From the IMG/VR virus record IMGVR_UViG_3300049846_001206, positions 1 through 38,016 of that record: a DNA stretch of 38,016 nt; one strand, 5' to 3'. A program made the translations under genes and the position numbers. The notes beneath the pieces are model-generated. The model ran no database searches and was not told where the DNA came from. It was given only the letters and a program-made list of their open reading frames with translations. Below are positions 12,753-18,793 of the stretch, piece after piece (the stretch's first letter is position 1; every line of letters starts with the position of its first letter). This DNA comes from a virus.

Positions 12753-13181
12753 TCAGGCATCTTCGTCCTCCAGCTCCTCCTCGTCGTCGTAGTCCACACC
12801 TTTGGTGTCGATTACAACTTTGTAGAAGCCAAGCTCGCCATCTTCGGACCAGCAGTCATACTCGTCGATCTCAGAAGCAAACTCGTGAAGTTGGCCACCT
12901 TCGATGTAAGCCTTTTCGTCGCGAATATCGCTAAGTTTGATCGCACCGATGGTTCCGGAATCTACGGAGTAGGCATTGCCTTCCTGGTCATAGTATTCAC
13001 CATCGCCGTATGCGGTCGGGAATAGGATGAATTTGCGACCGTCTTCGAGTTCAAACTCGCCAGTAACTTGATCGTCAGAGTCAGGAGGAAAGGTAAGGTC
13101 GCAAACTTCACTCCAGACATCGTGCATCACGTAGCACAGGTCGCCGATGTAGTATTGCACAGGGTAGGTTGTTTCGTTCAT
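12753..13181 (-). CDS. Conserved phage-type hypothetical protein with acidic tail (142 aa)
   Basis: Begins MNETTYPVQYYIGDLCYVMH followed by 'DVWSEVCDLTFPP', a pattern I associate with a family of T4-like phage and bacterial small proteins ('YYIGDPCYV'). The middle is beta-rich with aromatic and acidic residues (GRKFILFPTAYGDGEYYDQE). The last 12 residues are almost all acidic (YDDEEELEDEDA). Single-gene unit between modules 6 and 7. The -10 is 6 bases before the ATG. Function unknown. Confidence 0.75.
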   Translation of the reverse strand: MNETTYPVQYYIGDLCYVMHDVWSEVCDLTFPPDSDDQVTGEFELEDGRKFILFPTAYGDGEYYDQEGNAYSVDSGTIGAIKLSDIRDEKAYIEGGQLHEFASEIDEYDCWSEDGELGFYKVVIDTKGVDYDDEEELEDEDA

Positions 13182-13187
13182 GAGTTA

Positions 13188-13252
13188 ACTATAGCTGGTT
13201 TTGGCTGTTTTGCAAAGGGGGGCAACCGCCCTAAAAGGTAGTGGAAACCGCC
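13188..13252 (-). promoter_or_regulatory. Intergenic module copy 7
   Basis: Minus strand: GGGCGGTTTCCACTACC, AGGGCGGTTGCCCCCC, -35 TTTGCA, 17 bases, -10 TATAGT at 13193-13188, 6 bases before ATG 13181. It abuts the TAG stop at 13253. Confidence 0.75.
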
Positions 13253-13966
13253 CTATGCAGCGATCTCGACCAGACGCTCAGCGCCAGCGTCCCACAGGAC
13301 CAGGGCAGGCGCCTCGTTACAGAACCACGACCGCTTTACACCGCCACAGCCGGCATCCAGGACCAGGCAGTTATCGTTTGAATGAACCACATGGTAGTGG
13401 CCGGCGACGCGCACCCACGACCGTTCGCTAGGGTGTTCCCACCAAAATACACGGGAATTTCCTTCTTTGTGATTCGGACCGTACATCATCAGCTTTTGAG
13501 CCTTCTTCGGCACGTCAAATACCATATGAAAGAGCGGGTAATCAGGCACTTCTATCCACGAAGGGAAGTATGCGTGCGAACATCTGTACTCTTTGTTTGA
13601 AGAATCGCGAAAACAGAAGCCGTAGGGCATCGTGTCAAGCCACTGGCCCACTTCCGACAGCGGAACACCCGCTTTTTCAAAATCTTCAATCGTGCGTGCT
13701 AATTCAGGCGAAACGCGAACGTTATTGCCACGAATGTACCGCTCAAGCTTATCCTGGTGGTTGGAACGCAGGACAATCGCACCCAGCTCTTTCTGGGCTT
13801 GCTTCAACAGATTGTAGACTCCAACGGAATCGCTGAAGTCGCACCGCGAATCAAACACATCACCCAGGATCACAGGGATTCGGGCATTATTCTGGCAGTA
13901 GGAGAGAGCCTCCCACAGAGGGCGATACTGCGAGTGAATATCGCCGATCAGGACGTAATCGCGCAT
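13253..13966 (-). CDS. Calcineurin-like metallophosphoesterase (237 aa)
   Basis: An intact member of the metallophosphoesterase superfamily: GDIHSQY (GDxH), ILGDVFDSR (GDxxDxR), RSNHQDKL in place of GNHE, CSHAYF and a complete GHYHVVH near the C-terminus. Start chosen at ATG 13966; a GTG two codons earlier overlaps the upstream stop. It could be a 2',3'-end or nucleotide phosphatase working with the kinase and RNA ligase, a role fitting the missing Pnkp phosphatase domain, but the substrate cannot be read from sequence. It contrasts with the broken relative at 2755-3424. Confidence 0.85.
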   Translation of the reverse strand: MRDYVLIGDIHSQYRPLWEALSYCQNNARIPVILGDVFDSRCDFSDSVGVYNLLKQAQKELGAIVLRSNHQDKLERYIRGNNVRVSPELARTIEDFEKAGVPLSEVGQWLDTMPYGFCFRDSSNKEYRCSHAYFPSWIEVPDYPLFHMVFDVPKKAQKLMMYGPNHKEGNSRVFWWEHPSERSWVRVAGHYHVVHSNDNCLVLDAGCGGVKRSWFCNEAPALVLWDAGAERLVEIAA

Positions 13967-13968
13967 GT

Positions 13969-14178
13969 TCACTCAACCTCCACTTTCTTGATCACGTAGC
14001 CGTCGTACTTTACACCGTTCTCCATGTACACTTCGGACGAACCATTCACCAACGATTCACCGTACTTTACACCGTCTTCGTAGTTCAAGAACACCTTGCC
14101 CGAGTCTTCCACCCAATCACCTTCGTAATCGAACGACCCGACAACCATGTAAACAACCATCTCTTTCTTCATTTCCAT
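13969..14178 (-). CDS. Hypothetical protein (69 aa)
   Basis: Begins MEMKKEMVVYMVVGSFDYEG, with alternating beta-strand-like sequence and two copies of a '[DN]GVKY' phrase (EDGVKYGESLVNG and ENGVKYDGYVI). Acidic. The -10 of module 8 is 6 bases before this ATG, so the mRNA is predicted leaderless. It runs straight into the metallophosphoesterase gene. Function unknown. Confidence 0.7.
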   Translation of the reverse strand: MEMKKEMVVYMVVGSFDYEGDWVEDSGKVFLNYEDGVKYGESLVNGSSEVYMENGVKYDGYVIKKVEVE

Positions 14179-14184
14179 ACCTTA

Positions 14185-14251
14185 AGTATAGCTCACCTTG
14201 CCCGTTTTCGAAAGGGGGCAGACCGTACCTCGGAGGTACGGGAAACCGCCC
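14185..14251 (-). promoter_or_regulatory. Intergenic module copy 8
   Basis: Minus strand: GGGCGGTTTCCCGTACC, then a diverged second half; CCGTACCT and AGGTACGG form a perfect 8-bp stem with a 3-base loop. -35 TTTCGA, 17 bases, -10 TATACT at 14190-14185, 6 bases before ATG 14178. Abuts the TGA of the RNA ligase gene at 14252. Confidence 0.7.
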
Positions 14252-15325
14252 TCACAGGCCCAGCAGGGCATCCAGCTGCTTCGGCTTCATTTGAGCCACA
14301 TATTCCGCGAAGTTAGCAAACTTGCCAGCACGGATTCCGAACATGGCACCGGAAACATTCGGGTGGAGTGCAAGCACAATCGCCGCGAACTCTTTCTGAT
14401 TGTAGTTGGAGTACTCTTCAACAAAGCACTCCACGCCCCAACCGATCAGGTCTATCATCACAACCAGGGCGCCAAACTTCTCGGAATAGTCAGGGAAGTG
14501 CAGCAGGAACTCGTCCAGGTCGTCGTTCAGGAACAGCTCGGAGAAGTTCGGCTCACCGTTACCGCGAACGCGATGCAGCTGAACGTAAACGTCAGACTTG
14601 ACTTTGATGCGGCGCCCGTAAGCGTCACAGACGATAAAACCTTCGTGGTCAGCACCGCGAGCGTTCACAGCCTGCAGCAACTGAAGTGCACCGTAGTCGA
14701 AAGACTCAGCCACCCAGAAGCTTCGCGAGAAGTTTGCCAAAGGCAGCTCAACGAAATCGTTCGCCCGGTCACGCACTGCCAGCAGGCGCAACATCGGCTC
14801 GTCGTACTTCACAACGATGCGGTTCTCGGGAGCGCACAGCTCGAAAACGTAGCAGTAGTCAGGATTCAGGTCGAAAGCGTTGTAGCGCATGTACCGGAAC
14901 GTATCCCAGAACAGCTCTTCAAACGACTTGCCGGAGTCGCCAACGTTGCCAGCACCACCGACAGAGCCGGAGGTAGAAACAACCCACTGCACACCGTTCC
15001 AGAACAGCTTGATCAGCGAACCGTCATACTTCTCGTAGACAGTTGCGGACGACCAATCAATCTTGGCAGCGTTGCCCTCGCCTAAGTTGAAGAACCGGTC
15101 GAAAGCGTAAGCAACCAGAGAGAAACCTTCGTCGCTCTCCTGAACCACGGCACCACGGCACGCACACACGATCGGGTCGGCCTTGTCGGCCATGATCGAG
15201 CCGTACTTCAAGTTATACAGGCCAGGAAACCGCTCGTCGGTCGAGACGCGGATATCCATTTCCTTCAGCGGCTCCAGACCGTTCTGGTTCAGCCAGTTGA
15301 TCAGGTTGTTTCGCAAGTTATCCAT
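14252..15325 (-). CDS. RNA ligase, T4 Rnl1-like (357 aa)
   Basis: ATP-dependent nucleotidyltransferase that joins RNA 3'-OH and 5'-phosphate ends. Motif I EKYDGSLIK has the AMP-accepting lysine at residue 99. Upstream is CRGAVV, the conserved Arg-Gly before the active site. YCYVFELCAPENRIVV corresponds to motif III, DHEGFIVCD to motif IV and RIKVKSDVYV to motif V with its lysines. The C-terminal 120 residues are helical as in T4 RNA ligase 1. All catalytic motifs are intact. Start at ATG 15325; the in-frame extension upstream is promoter and tRNA sequence. With the kinase (3424-3882) it fits tRNA repair. Module 9 gives a predicted leaderless mRNA. Confidence 0.9.
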   Translation of the reverse strand: MDNLRNNLINWLNQNGLEPLKEMDIRVSTDERFPGLYNLKYGSIMADKADPIVCACRGAVVQESDEGFSLVAYAFDRFFNLGEGNAAKIDWSSATVYEKYDGSLIKLFWNGVQWVVSTSGSVGGAGNVGDSGKSFEELFWDTFRYMRYNAFDLNPDYCYVFELCAPENRIVVKYDEPMLRLLAVRDRANDFVELPLANFSRSFWVAESFDYGALQLLQAVNARGADHEGFIVCDAYGRRIKVKSDVYVQLHRVRGNGEPNFSELFLNDDLDEFLLHFPDYSEKFGALVVMIDLIGWGVECFVEEYSNYNQKEFAAIVLALHPNVSGAMFGIRAGKFANFAEYVAQMKPKQLDALLGL

Positions 15326-15331
15326 GCTATA

Positions 15332-15396
15332 AGCATAGCTCATTTTCGCCAAAGACGAAAGGGGGTAAACCGCCCTCCGAGGTACGGTTAACCGGT
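15332..15396 (-). promoter_or_regulatory. Intergenic module copy 9
   Basis: Minus strand: CCGGTTAACCGTACC, AGGGCGGTTTACCCCC, -35 TTTCGT, 17 bases, -10 TATGCT at 15337-15332, 6 bases before ATG 15325. Sits between tRNA-Val and the RNA ligase. Confidence 0.75.
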
Positions 15397-15398
15397 CA

Positions 15399-15470
15399 TG
15401 CTCCCAGACGGATTCGAACCGCCGACGTCCCACTTGTAAGGAGGGCACTCTACCGCTGAGTTATAGGAGC
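15399..15470 (-). tRNA. tRNA-Val (UAC)
   Basis: Acceptor GCTCCTA/TGGGAGC, D arm ACTCAGCGGTAGAGT, anticodon loop CTTACAA (UAC) and T arm GGCGG-TTCGAAT-CCGTC. The anticodon stem CCCTC/GTGGG has one U-U mismatch. Confidence 0.82.
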
Positions 15471-15545
15471 TGGCGGCCCTTTTGTTGACGGAGTGAAGCC
15501 GAACTCCGAGGGTACTTGTAAGAGTGGACCTTACTTTTCCCGATA

Positions 15546-15643
15546 CCCGATGGGTGGAATCGAACCACCAGCTTTATTACGGTCTCAAAGAGACAACGGG
15601 GAGCGCCACTCCTCCTAGGGAAACTACCAGTGCCTTCATCGGG
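15546..15643 (-). ncRNA. tRNA-like RNA with perfect acceptor and T arm but no normal anticodon arm
   Basis: Ends CCCGATG and CATCGGG give a perfect 7-bp acceptor stem. The T arm GGTGG-TTCGATT-CCACC sits exactly next to it as in a tRNA, and a CTGGTAG phrase resembles a D loop. The 60-odd bases between do not form a standard anticodon arm. Instead they hold GGAG/CTCC and GTCTC/GAGAC hairpins. T4 makes stable RNAs C and D from its tRNA cluster, which may be an analogy. It could also be a decayed or intron-bearing tRNA. Confidence 0.5.
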
Positions 15644-15647
15644 GTTA

Positions 15648-15718
15648 CCACCGTGCCGGAATCGAACCGACTTTCCAACTGCATTGTCTGCGTGTCCTTA
15701 CCAATAGACTACCGGCGG
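15648..15718 (-). pseudogene. Degenerate tRNA-like sequence
   Basis: 71 bases with tRNA spacing: acceptor CCGCCGG/ACGGTGG (one mismatch, one G-U), D arm GTCT/GGAC and T arm GTCGG-TTCGATT-CCGGC. The anticodon stem (CGCAG against AGTTG) does not pair and the loop lacks U33, so no anticodon can be assigned. Probably a decaying tRNA or an RNA with another role. Confidence 0.5.
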
Positions 15719-15773
15719 AAAAGAGCCGCTTACGGCGGCCAGTCGTCACACGGAAGGGGTTTTAGCGATTAGC

Positions 15774-17240
15774 TCAGAAAGTGAACTTCGTTTGAATCAC
15801 ACCGCCCCACTTGGAAGCATTGTCAGTCAGACGCTGGTTGTCACTTGCGTAGAAAATCGCAGGAGTGATGCTAATGTTATCAGACACTTGGTACTTGTAG
15901 AAGATTTCAAGCATCGTTGCATCTTCCAGGTCTTCGCCTGTAGGTGCTTGACCCACAGCAATACCAGCAGAGTTACCCTTGGCGAACACATCAGCCCACT
16001 GAAGACCCGCGAACCAGGATTGACTGTCGGTAGCAGCACTCTCAGTACCACTTACAGTATTCCAGCCGTAAGATGCAGAGACCGAAGGAATCCAGCCAGA
16101 CTGCTTAGGTTGCCAGTAAGCGTTCACTGCGTAACCGTTCGAGGTTTGACCAGGAACCAAAGTGCCAGAAGCGCCGTTCAGGCCGTTGTAAGTACGAACG
16201 CGAGTTCCCTCGGTACCATAACGGTAGCCAAAAGCAACACCGTAATTAACACCTCGGTAACCAATCTGAGCCAGAGTGTTCAGGGCACCCGTCTCATCAA
16301 ACACTCCGGTATCACTGTTGTCACCGTTTTGGGCAACGTAGTTGACACCAGCCACGAAACCTTTCTTACCTTGGCTCCACTGAGCGCCGAAACCAGCACC
16401 GGTTGCCTTGTTATAGACACCCGGAGCACCAGCAACTTGGAAGAAATCAAGGATGTCCGACTTGTAAGCGGAGGGAATCCAAGCCATTTCGGTGTTACGA
16501 ACCTTAGCACCAGCAGTCAGAGTTGCCTTGTTGTTCAGGGCAGGGAACTGGTAATACAGACGGTCAATAACAACGGCGTCACCGATATCGGTCTGAGTGT
16601 TATCAGCCTTGTCAAGCTTAAACAGCGAGGACGAAGTTCCGAACGGGTCAGCACTGAAGTTTGAGGAACGCAGACGGGTGCGGAGCAAATCCTTACCAGT
16701 AAACGAAGTATCAAAGTTCAGGCGAACATCGTAGTTGAAAGCAGTATTGCCATTCTGAGTGCCTGCCTTGGTATCATAACCAGGAACACCACCCAAAACA
16801 AACGTTGCTTCACCACGCAGTTTAGTGGTAGTAGAGAACTGAGTTGCTTCCAGTTGACCTACCTTGGACTCCAGACTGTCAACACGACCGTTAAGAACAG
16901 CCAGCTCCTGAGCGAATTCGCTCTGCAGGCGCTTCAGCTCGTCAGTCACTTCGGTAACCCGGTCCAGGCAAGCATTCAGCAGAGCTGCTGCTTCGTAACG
17001 GGTCATCGATTTGCCACCGCCATAGGTTCCGTTCGGGTAACCTGCAACACAACCGTAACGGTCTACCAGGCTGGTGAGGGCTTGGTAAGCCCAATCAGTT
17101 GGTTTCACGTCGGAGAGTTGAGTGACGCTAGTAACTTGTTCTTGGGAGTATTGATTAACTGCGGCGATATTAAGATCAGCAGCAGACGCAACCAGCGGAG
17201 TCATAACGACAGCGCCAGCCACAAAGATGGTTTTTAGCAT
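15774..17240 (-). CDS. Cyanobacterial-type outer-membrane porin (SLH + OprB-like, 488 aa)
   Basis: A complete host-type porin of the SomA/SomB/OprB group. In order: a signal peptide (MLKTIFVAGAVVMTPLVASA, cut about residue 20); one SLH domain (about 41-95: LSDVKPTDWAYQALTSLVDR, GYPNGTYGG, MTRYEAAALLNACLDRV), which binds the cell wall; a coiled-coil linker (96-132); and a long beta-barrel region with alternating residues from about 138 to the end. It finishes in phenylalanine (VIQTKFTF), the outer-membrane insertion signal. Length and layout are full-size, so it should be functional. In a phage it could change the permeability or surface of the infected cell. Origin by transfer from a host is likely. 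It lies between tRNA genes. Confidence 0.88.
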   Translation of the reverse strand: MLKTIFVAGAVVMTPLVASAADLNIAAVNQYSQEQVTSVTQLSDVKPTDWAYQALTSLVDRYGCVAGYPNGTYGGGKSMTRYEAAALLNACLDRVTEVTDELKRLQSEFAQELAVLNGRVDSLESKVGQLEATQFSTTTKLRGEATFVLGGVPGYDTKAGTQNGNTAFNYDVRLNFDTSFTGKDLLRTRLRSSNFSADPFGTSSSLFKLDKADNTQTDIGDAVVIDRLYYQFPALNNKATLTAGAKVRNTEMAWIPSAYKSDILDFFQVAGAPGVYNKATGAGFGAQWSQGKKGFVAGVNYVAQNGDNSDTGVFDETGALNTLAQIGYRGVNYGVAFGYRYGTEGTRVRTYNGLNGASGTLVPGQTSNGYAVNAYWQPKQSGWIPSVSASYGWNTVSGTESAATDSQSWFAGLQWADVFAKGNSAGIAVGQAPTGEDLEDATMLEIFYKYQVSDNISITPAIFYASDNQRLTDNASKWGGVIQTKFTF

Positions 17241-17265
17241 GCTCTAATTTAGAGTTTCTGTACAG

Positions 17266-17286
17266 CGCCCGTTAGAGTATCGGGCG
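17266..17286 (-). repeat. Hairpin between tRNA-Gly and porin
   Basis: CGCCCG and CGGGCG pair around ATACTCTAA. A second palindrome, CTCTAAATTAGAG, sits at 17242-17254 directly before the porin ATG (17240), where a ribosome-binding site would be expected; no clear GGAG is seen. These could control porin translation or mark tRNA processing. Confidence 0.45.
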
Positions 17287-17287
17287 A

Positions 17288-17361
17288 AGCGGGCTAGGGG
17301 TGACGATCCCCTTACCTCCTGCTTGGAAGGCAGGCGCTCTACCAACGTGAGCTAAGCCCGC
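17288..17361 (-). tRNA. tRNA-Gly (UCC)
   Basis: Acceptor GCGGGCT/AGCCCGC, D arm AGCTCACGTTGGTAGAGC, anticodon arm CCTGC-CTTCCAA-GCAGG (UCC) and T arm with GATCGTC loop. Its first 10 bases overlap the end of the HNH gene. Confidence 0.88.
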
Positions 17362-17729
17362 AAACGTGTTGACTTCCCTTTGTTTAAGGCCCGGAAGTTG
17401 GGTGTTAATGAGTGACAGTTTGGGCACAGCAGCTCCAGATTCAAGGGACTGTTGTTTGTGGCATCCCCATCGATGTGATTGATCTCTAGAGGAACGTTCC
17501 CAGTAACCGGGTGGACCTCACCCCATCCGCACCGTGGGCAGCAACTATTTGCCTGTTCAAGTAAGTACCTTCTGACATGACTTGATTGCTTAACCGACGA
17601 ACCGAGAGTTATCTCACCGGATAACCACTTACGGATTGCTTCCGTATACTGGTACTCAACCTGACAACGGTTGCTGCAGTACTTATTGTTTTTTCGGCGG
17701 CAGGTTGCCCCGCAGGTTAAGCAAGTCAT
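17352..17729 (-). CDS. HNH endonuclease, homing-type (125 aa)
   Basis: Start chosen at ATG 17729 (MTCLTCGATCRRKNNKYCSN). The N-terminus holds a small zinc finger (CLTC ... CSNRC). The C-terminal half is an HNH nuclease: CPRCGW, then LEINHIDGDATNNSPLNLEL with the catalytic-type His-Ile-Asp, then LCPNCHSLTPNF. Free-standing enzymes like this cut DNA next to their own site and spread into phages lacking them. It is wedged between tRNA-Thr and tRNA-Gly, with the stop codon inside the tRNA-Gly 5' end. Confidence 0.85.
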   Translation of the reverse strand: MTCLTCGATCRRKNNKYCSNRCQVEYQYTEAIRKWLSGEITLGSSVKQSSHVRRYLLEQANSCCPRCGWGEVHPVTGNVPLEINHIDGDATNNSPLNLELLCPNCHSLTPNFRALNKGKSTRLRA

Positions 17730-17738
17730 ATTTGAAGG

Positions 17739-17810
17739 AGCCCCCGACATGATTTGAACATGCGACATCCTCATTACAAGTGAGGCGCTCTACCTCTGAG
17801 CTACAAGGGC
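17739..17810 (-). tRNA. tRNA-Thr (UGU)
   Basis: Acceptor GCCCTTG/CGGGGGC (two G-U pairs), D arm AGCTCAGAGGTAGAGC, anticodon arm CCTCA-CTTGTAA-TGAGG (UGU) and T loop TTCAAAT. Confidence 0.9.
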
Positions 17811-17868
17811 AAAAGAAGGGCGCCGAAGCACCCTGTATCCAACATAGCGTTAGCTTACGTTCGTAAAC

Positions 17869-18237
17869 TTACACCCGGGAGTAACACACGTTGATGTGGC
17901 CACGACCTGGACTTGCCAGGGCACTGAATGCGGCGTAGGAGAGATCAAGGTCTCGGCCAGCCACAAATGGGCCACGATCGTTGATTCGCACGACGACCGA
18001 ACGGCCCTCGTGAGTCACTCGGAGGCGGGTTCCAAATGGCAGGTAACGGTGTGCCGCAGTCATGGCATAGGTGTTGAATCTTTCACCGCTAGCTGTGGTT
18101 TGACCGTGGTATCCATCACCAACTCCGTAATAGCTGGCTCCGTTGCAGGAAGCAGCAAGAGAAGGTGTAGGAGCAAGAATTGACATCCCTGCAACAACGG
18201 CCACACCAAGGAGACCCTTTAGTTTCGTAACAAGCAT
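17869..18237 (-). CDS. RlpA-like double-psi beta-barrel protein, secreted (122 aa)
   Basis: Start at ATG 18237, giving a signal peptide ([20 protein letters not shown], cut near SLA at 28). The mature part is an RlpA/DPBB domain with the family motifs [36 protein letters not shown] (Asp87, the usual catalytic-type acid) and DLS. RlpA proteins are lytic transglycosylases or wall-associated proteins of bacteria, often with an SPOR domain, absent here. A role in host wall remodelling or lysis is plausible but unproven. Probably host-derived. Confidence 0.82.
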   Translation of the reverse strand: MLVTKLKGLLGVAVVAGMSILAPTPSLAASCNGASYYGVGDGYHGQTTASGERFNTYAMTAAHRYLPFGTRLRVTHEGRSVVVRINDRGPFVAGRDLDLSYAAFSALASPGRGHINVCYSRV

Positions 18238-18320
18238 TAGATAAGGTAGAACTCGACATCCGCCTCGCAAAGTGTGAATCCGCGTTTCAGCGGCACTTGT
18301 GGGCGGCTCTAGGTATTTAA

Positions 18321-18364
18321 GAGATGACTTCATCTCCGAGTTGCCCCGTGCGGTTTCTTGCACG
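18321..18364. repeat. Two adjacent palindromes
   Basis: GAGATGA-CT-TCATCTC at 18321-18336 and CCGTGC-GGTTTCTT-GCACGG at 18345-18364, in the gap between the 57-aa gene and RlpA. No T-run follows, so they may be RNA-processing hairpins or the leader of RlpA. Confidence 0.45.
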
Positions 18365-18402
18365 GCTGGCCTCATAAACCAGTCGGTAAAAGCAACGGTT
18401 CA

Positions 18403-18576
18403 TTATAGGTTTTCCTTAGAATCGGTAAACCTATGCCGGAGTGGCTGCTCTTTGCACCATGCGGCAAATTCCTGCTTCATGGTTTCCCACGATTCTTCGC
18501 AGGGAGTTGCGCCAACTATTTCACATGCTTTTGGCACGTTGATTTTAGCAGCAAAGAGTAACTCTAAATGTTCCAT
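18403..18576 (-). CDS. Hypothetical protein (57 aa)
   Basis: ATG at 18576, TAA at 18403. Sequence MEHLELLFAAKINVPKACEI, then VGATPCEESWETMKQEFAAW and CKEQPLRHRFTDSKENL, reads as a compact helical protein with three cysteines. A terminator-like hairpin ends with its T-run directly against the ATG, so its expression may depend on read-through. Family not recognised. Confidence 0.6.
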   Translation of the reverse strand: MEHLELLFAAKINVPKACEIVGATPCEESWETMKQEFAAWCKEQPLRHRFTDSKENL

Positions 18577-18602
18577 AAAAGAAAAGGGAGGTTACCCTCC
18601 CC
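18577..18602 (-). terminator. Intrinsic terminator/attenuator before the 57-aa gene
   Basis: Minus strand GGGAGG-GTAA-CCTCCC followed by TTTTCTTTT, then the ATG at 18576. A strong hairpin with a good T-run. Confidence 0.65.
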
Positions 18603-18721
18603 AGATCGCTCAGAGTGCGTTGCTCAAACGGCAACAGCAGTCCTGCGGAAAGAAACAATGTTGTTCGCAGTTACGAACGCTATCCCCTGCCCGGTCGATA
18701 ACCAGTTTACCCCCGAGGAGT

Positions 18722-18745
18722 GGAGGTAAGGCGATTCGAACGCCT
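18722..18745 (-). pseudogene. 3' half of a tRNA (T arm plus acceptor strand)
   Basis: AGGCG-TTCGAAT-CGCCT followed directly by TACCTCC is a perfect T arm and acceptor 3' strand. No GGAGGTA partner or anticodon arm lies within 100 bases on the 5' side, which is taken by the end of the protease gene and its CAATCAG/CTGATTG hairpin. Probably a tRNA remnant. Confidence 0.5.
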
Positions 18746-18793
18746 GTGTCGGACAAGGTATCCCAGTTTTAAGTCATTTGGAAGGACTTTCAA

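Noticed and set aside
14198-15085. Long plus-strand open frame opposite the RNA ligase
   Set aside because: It is the mirror of a gene with clear ligase motifs, starts inside a promoter module and has no protein-like domain.
15546-15643. tmRNA or group I intron-bearing tRNA
   Set aside because: Too short for tmRNA, no tag-peptide frame and no intron core; kept only as a tRNA-like RNA.
15792-16664. Plus-strand open frame of 290 codons opposite the porin
   Set aside because: Shadow of the porin gene; its composition follows the porin codons in reverse, and no ribosome site is seen.
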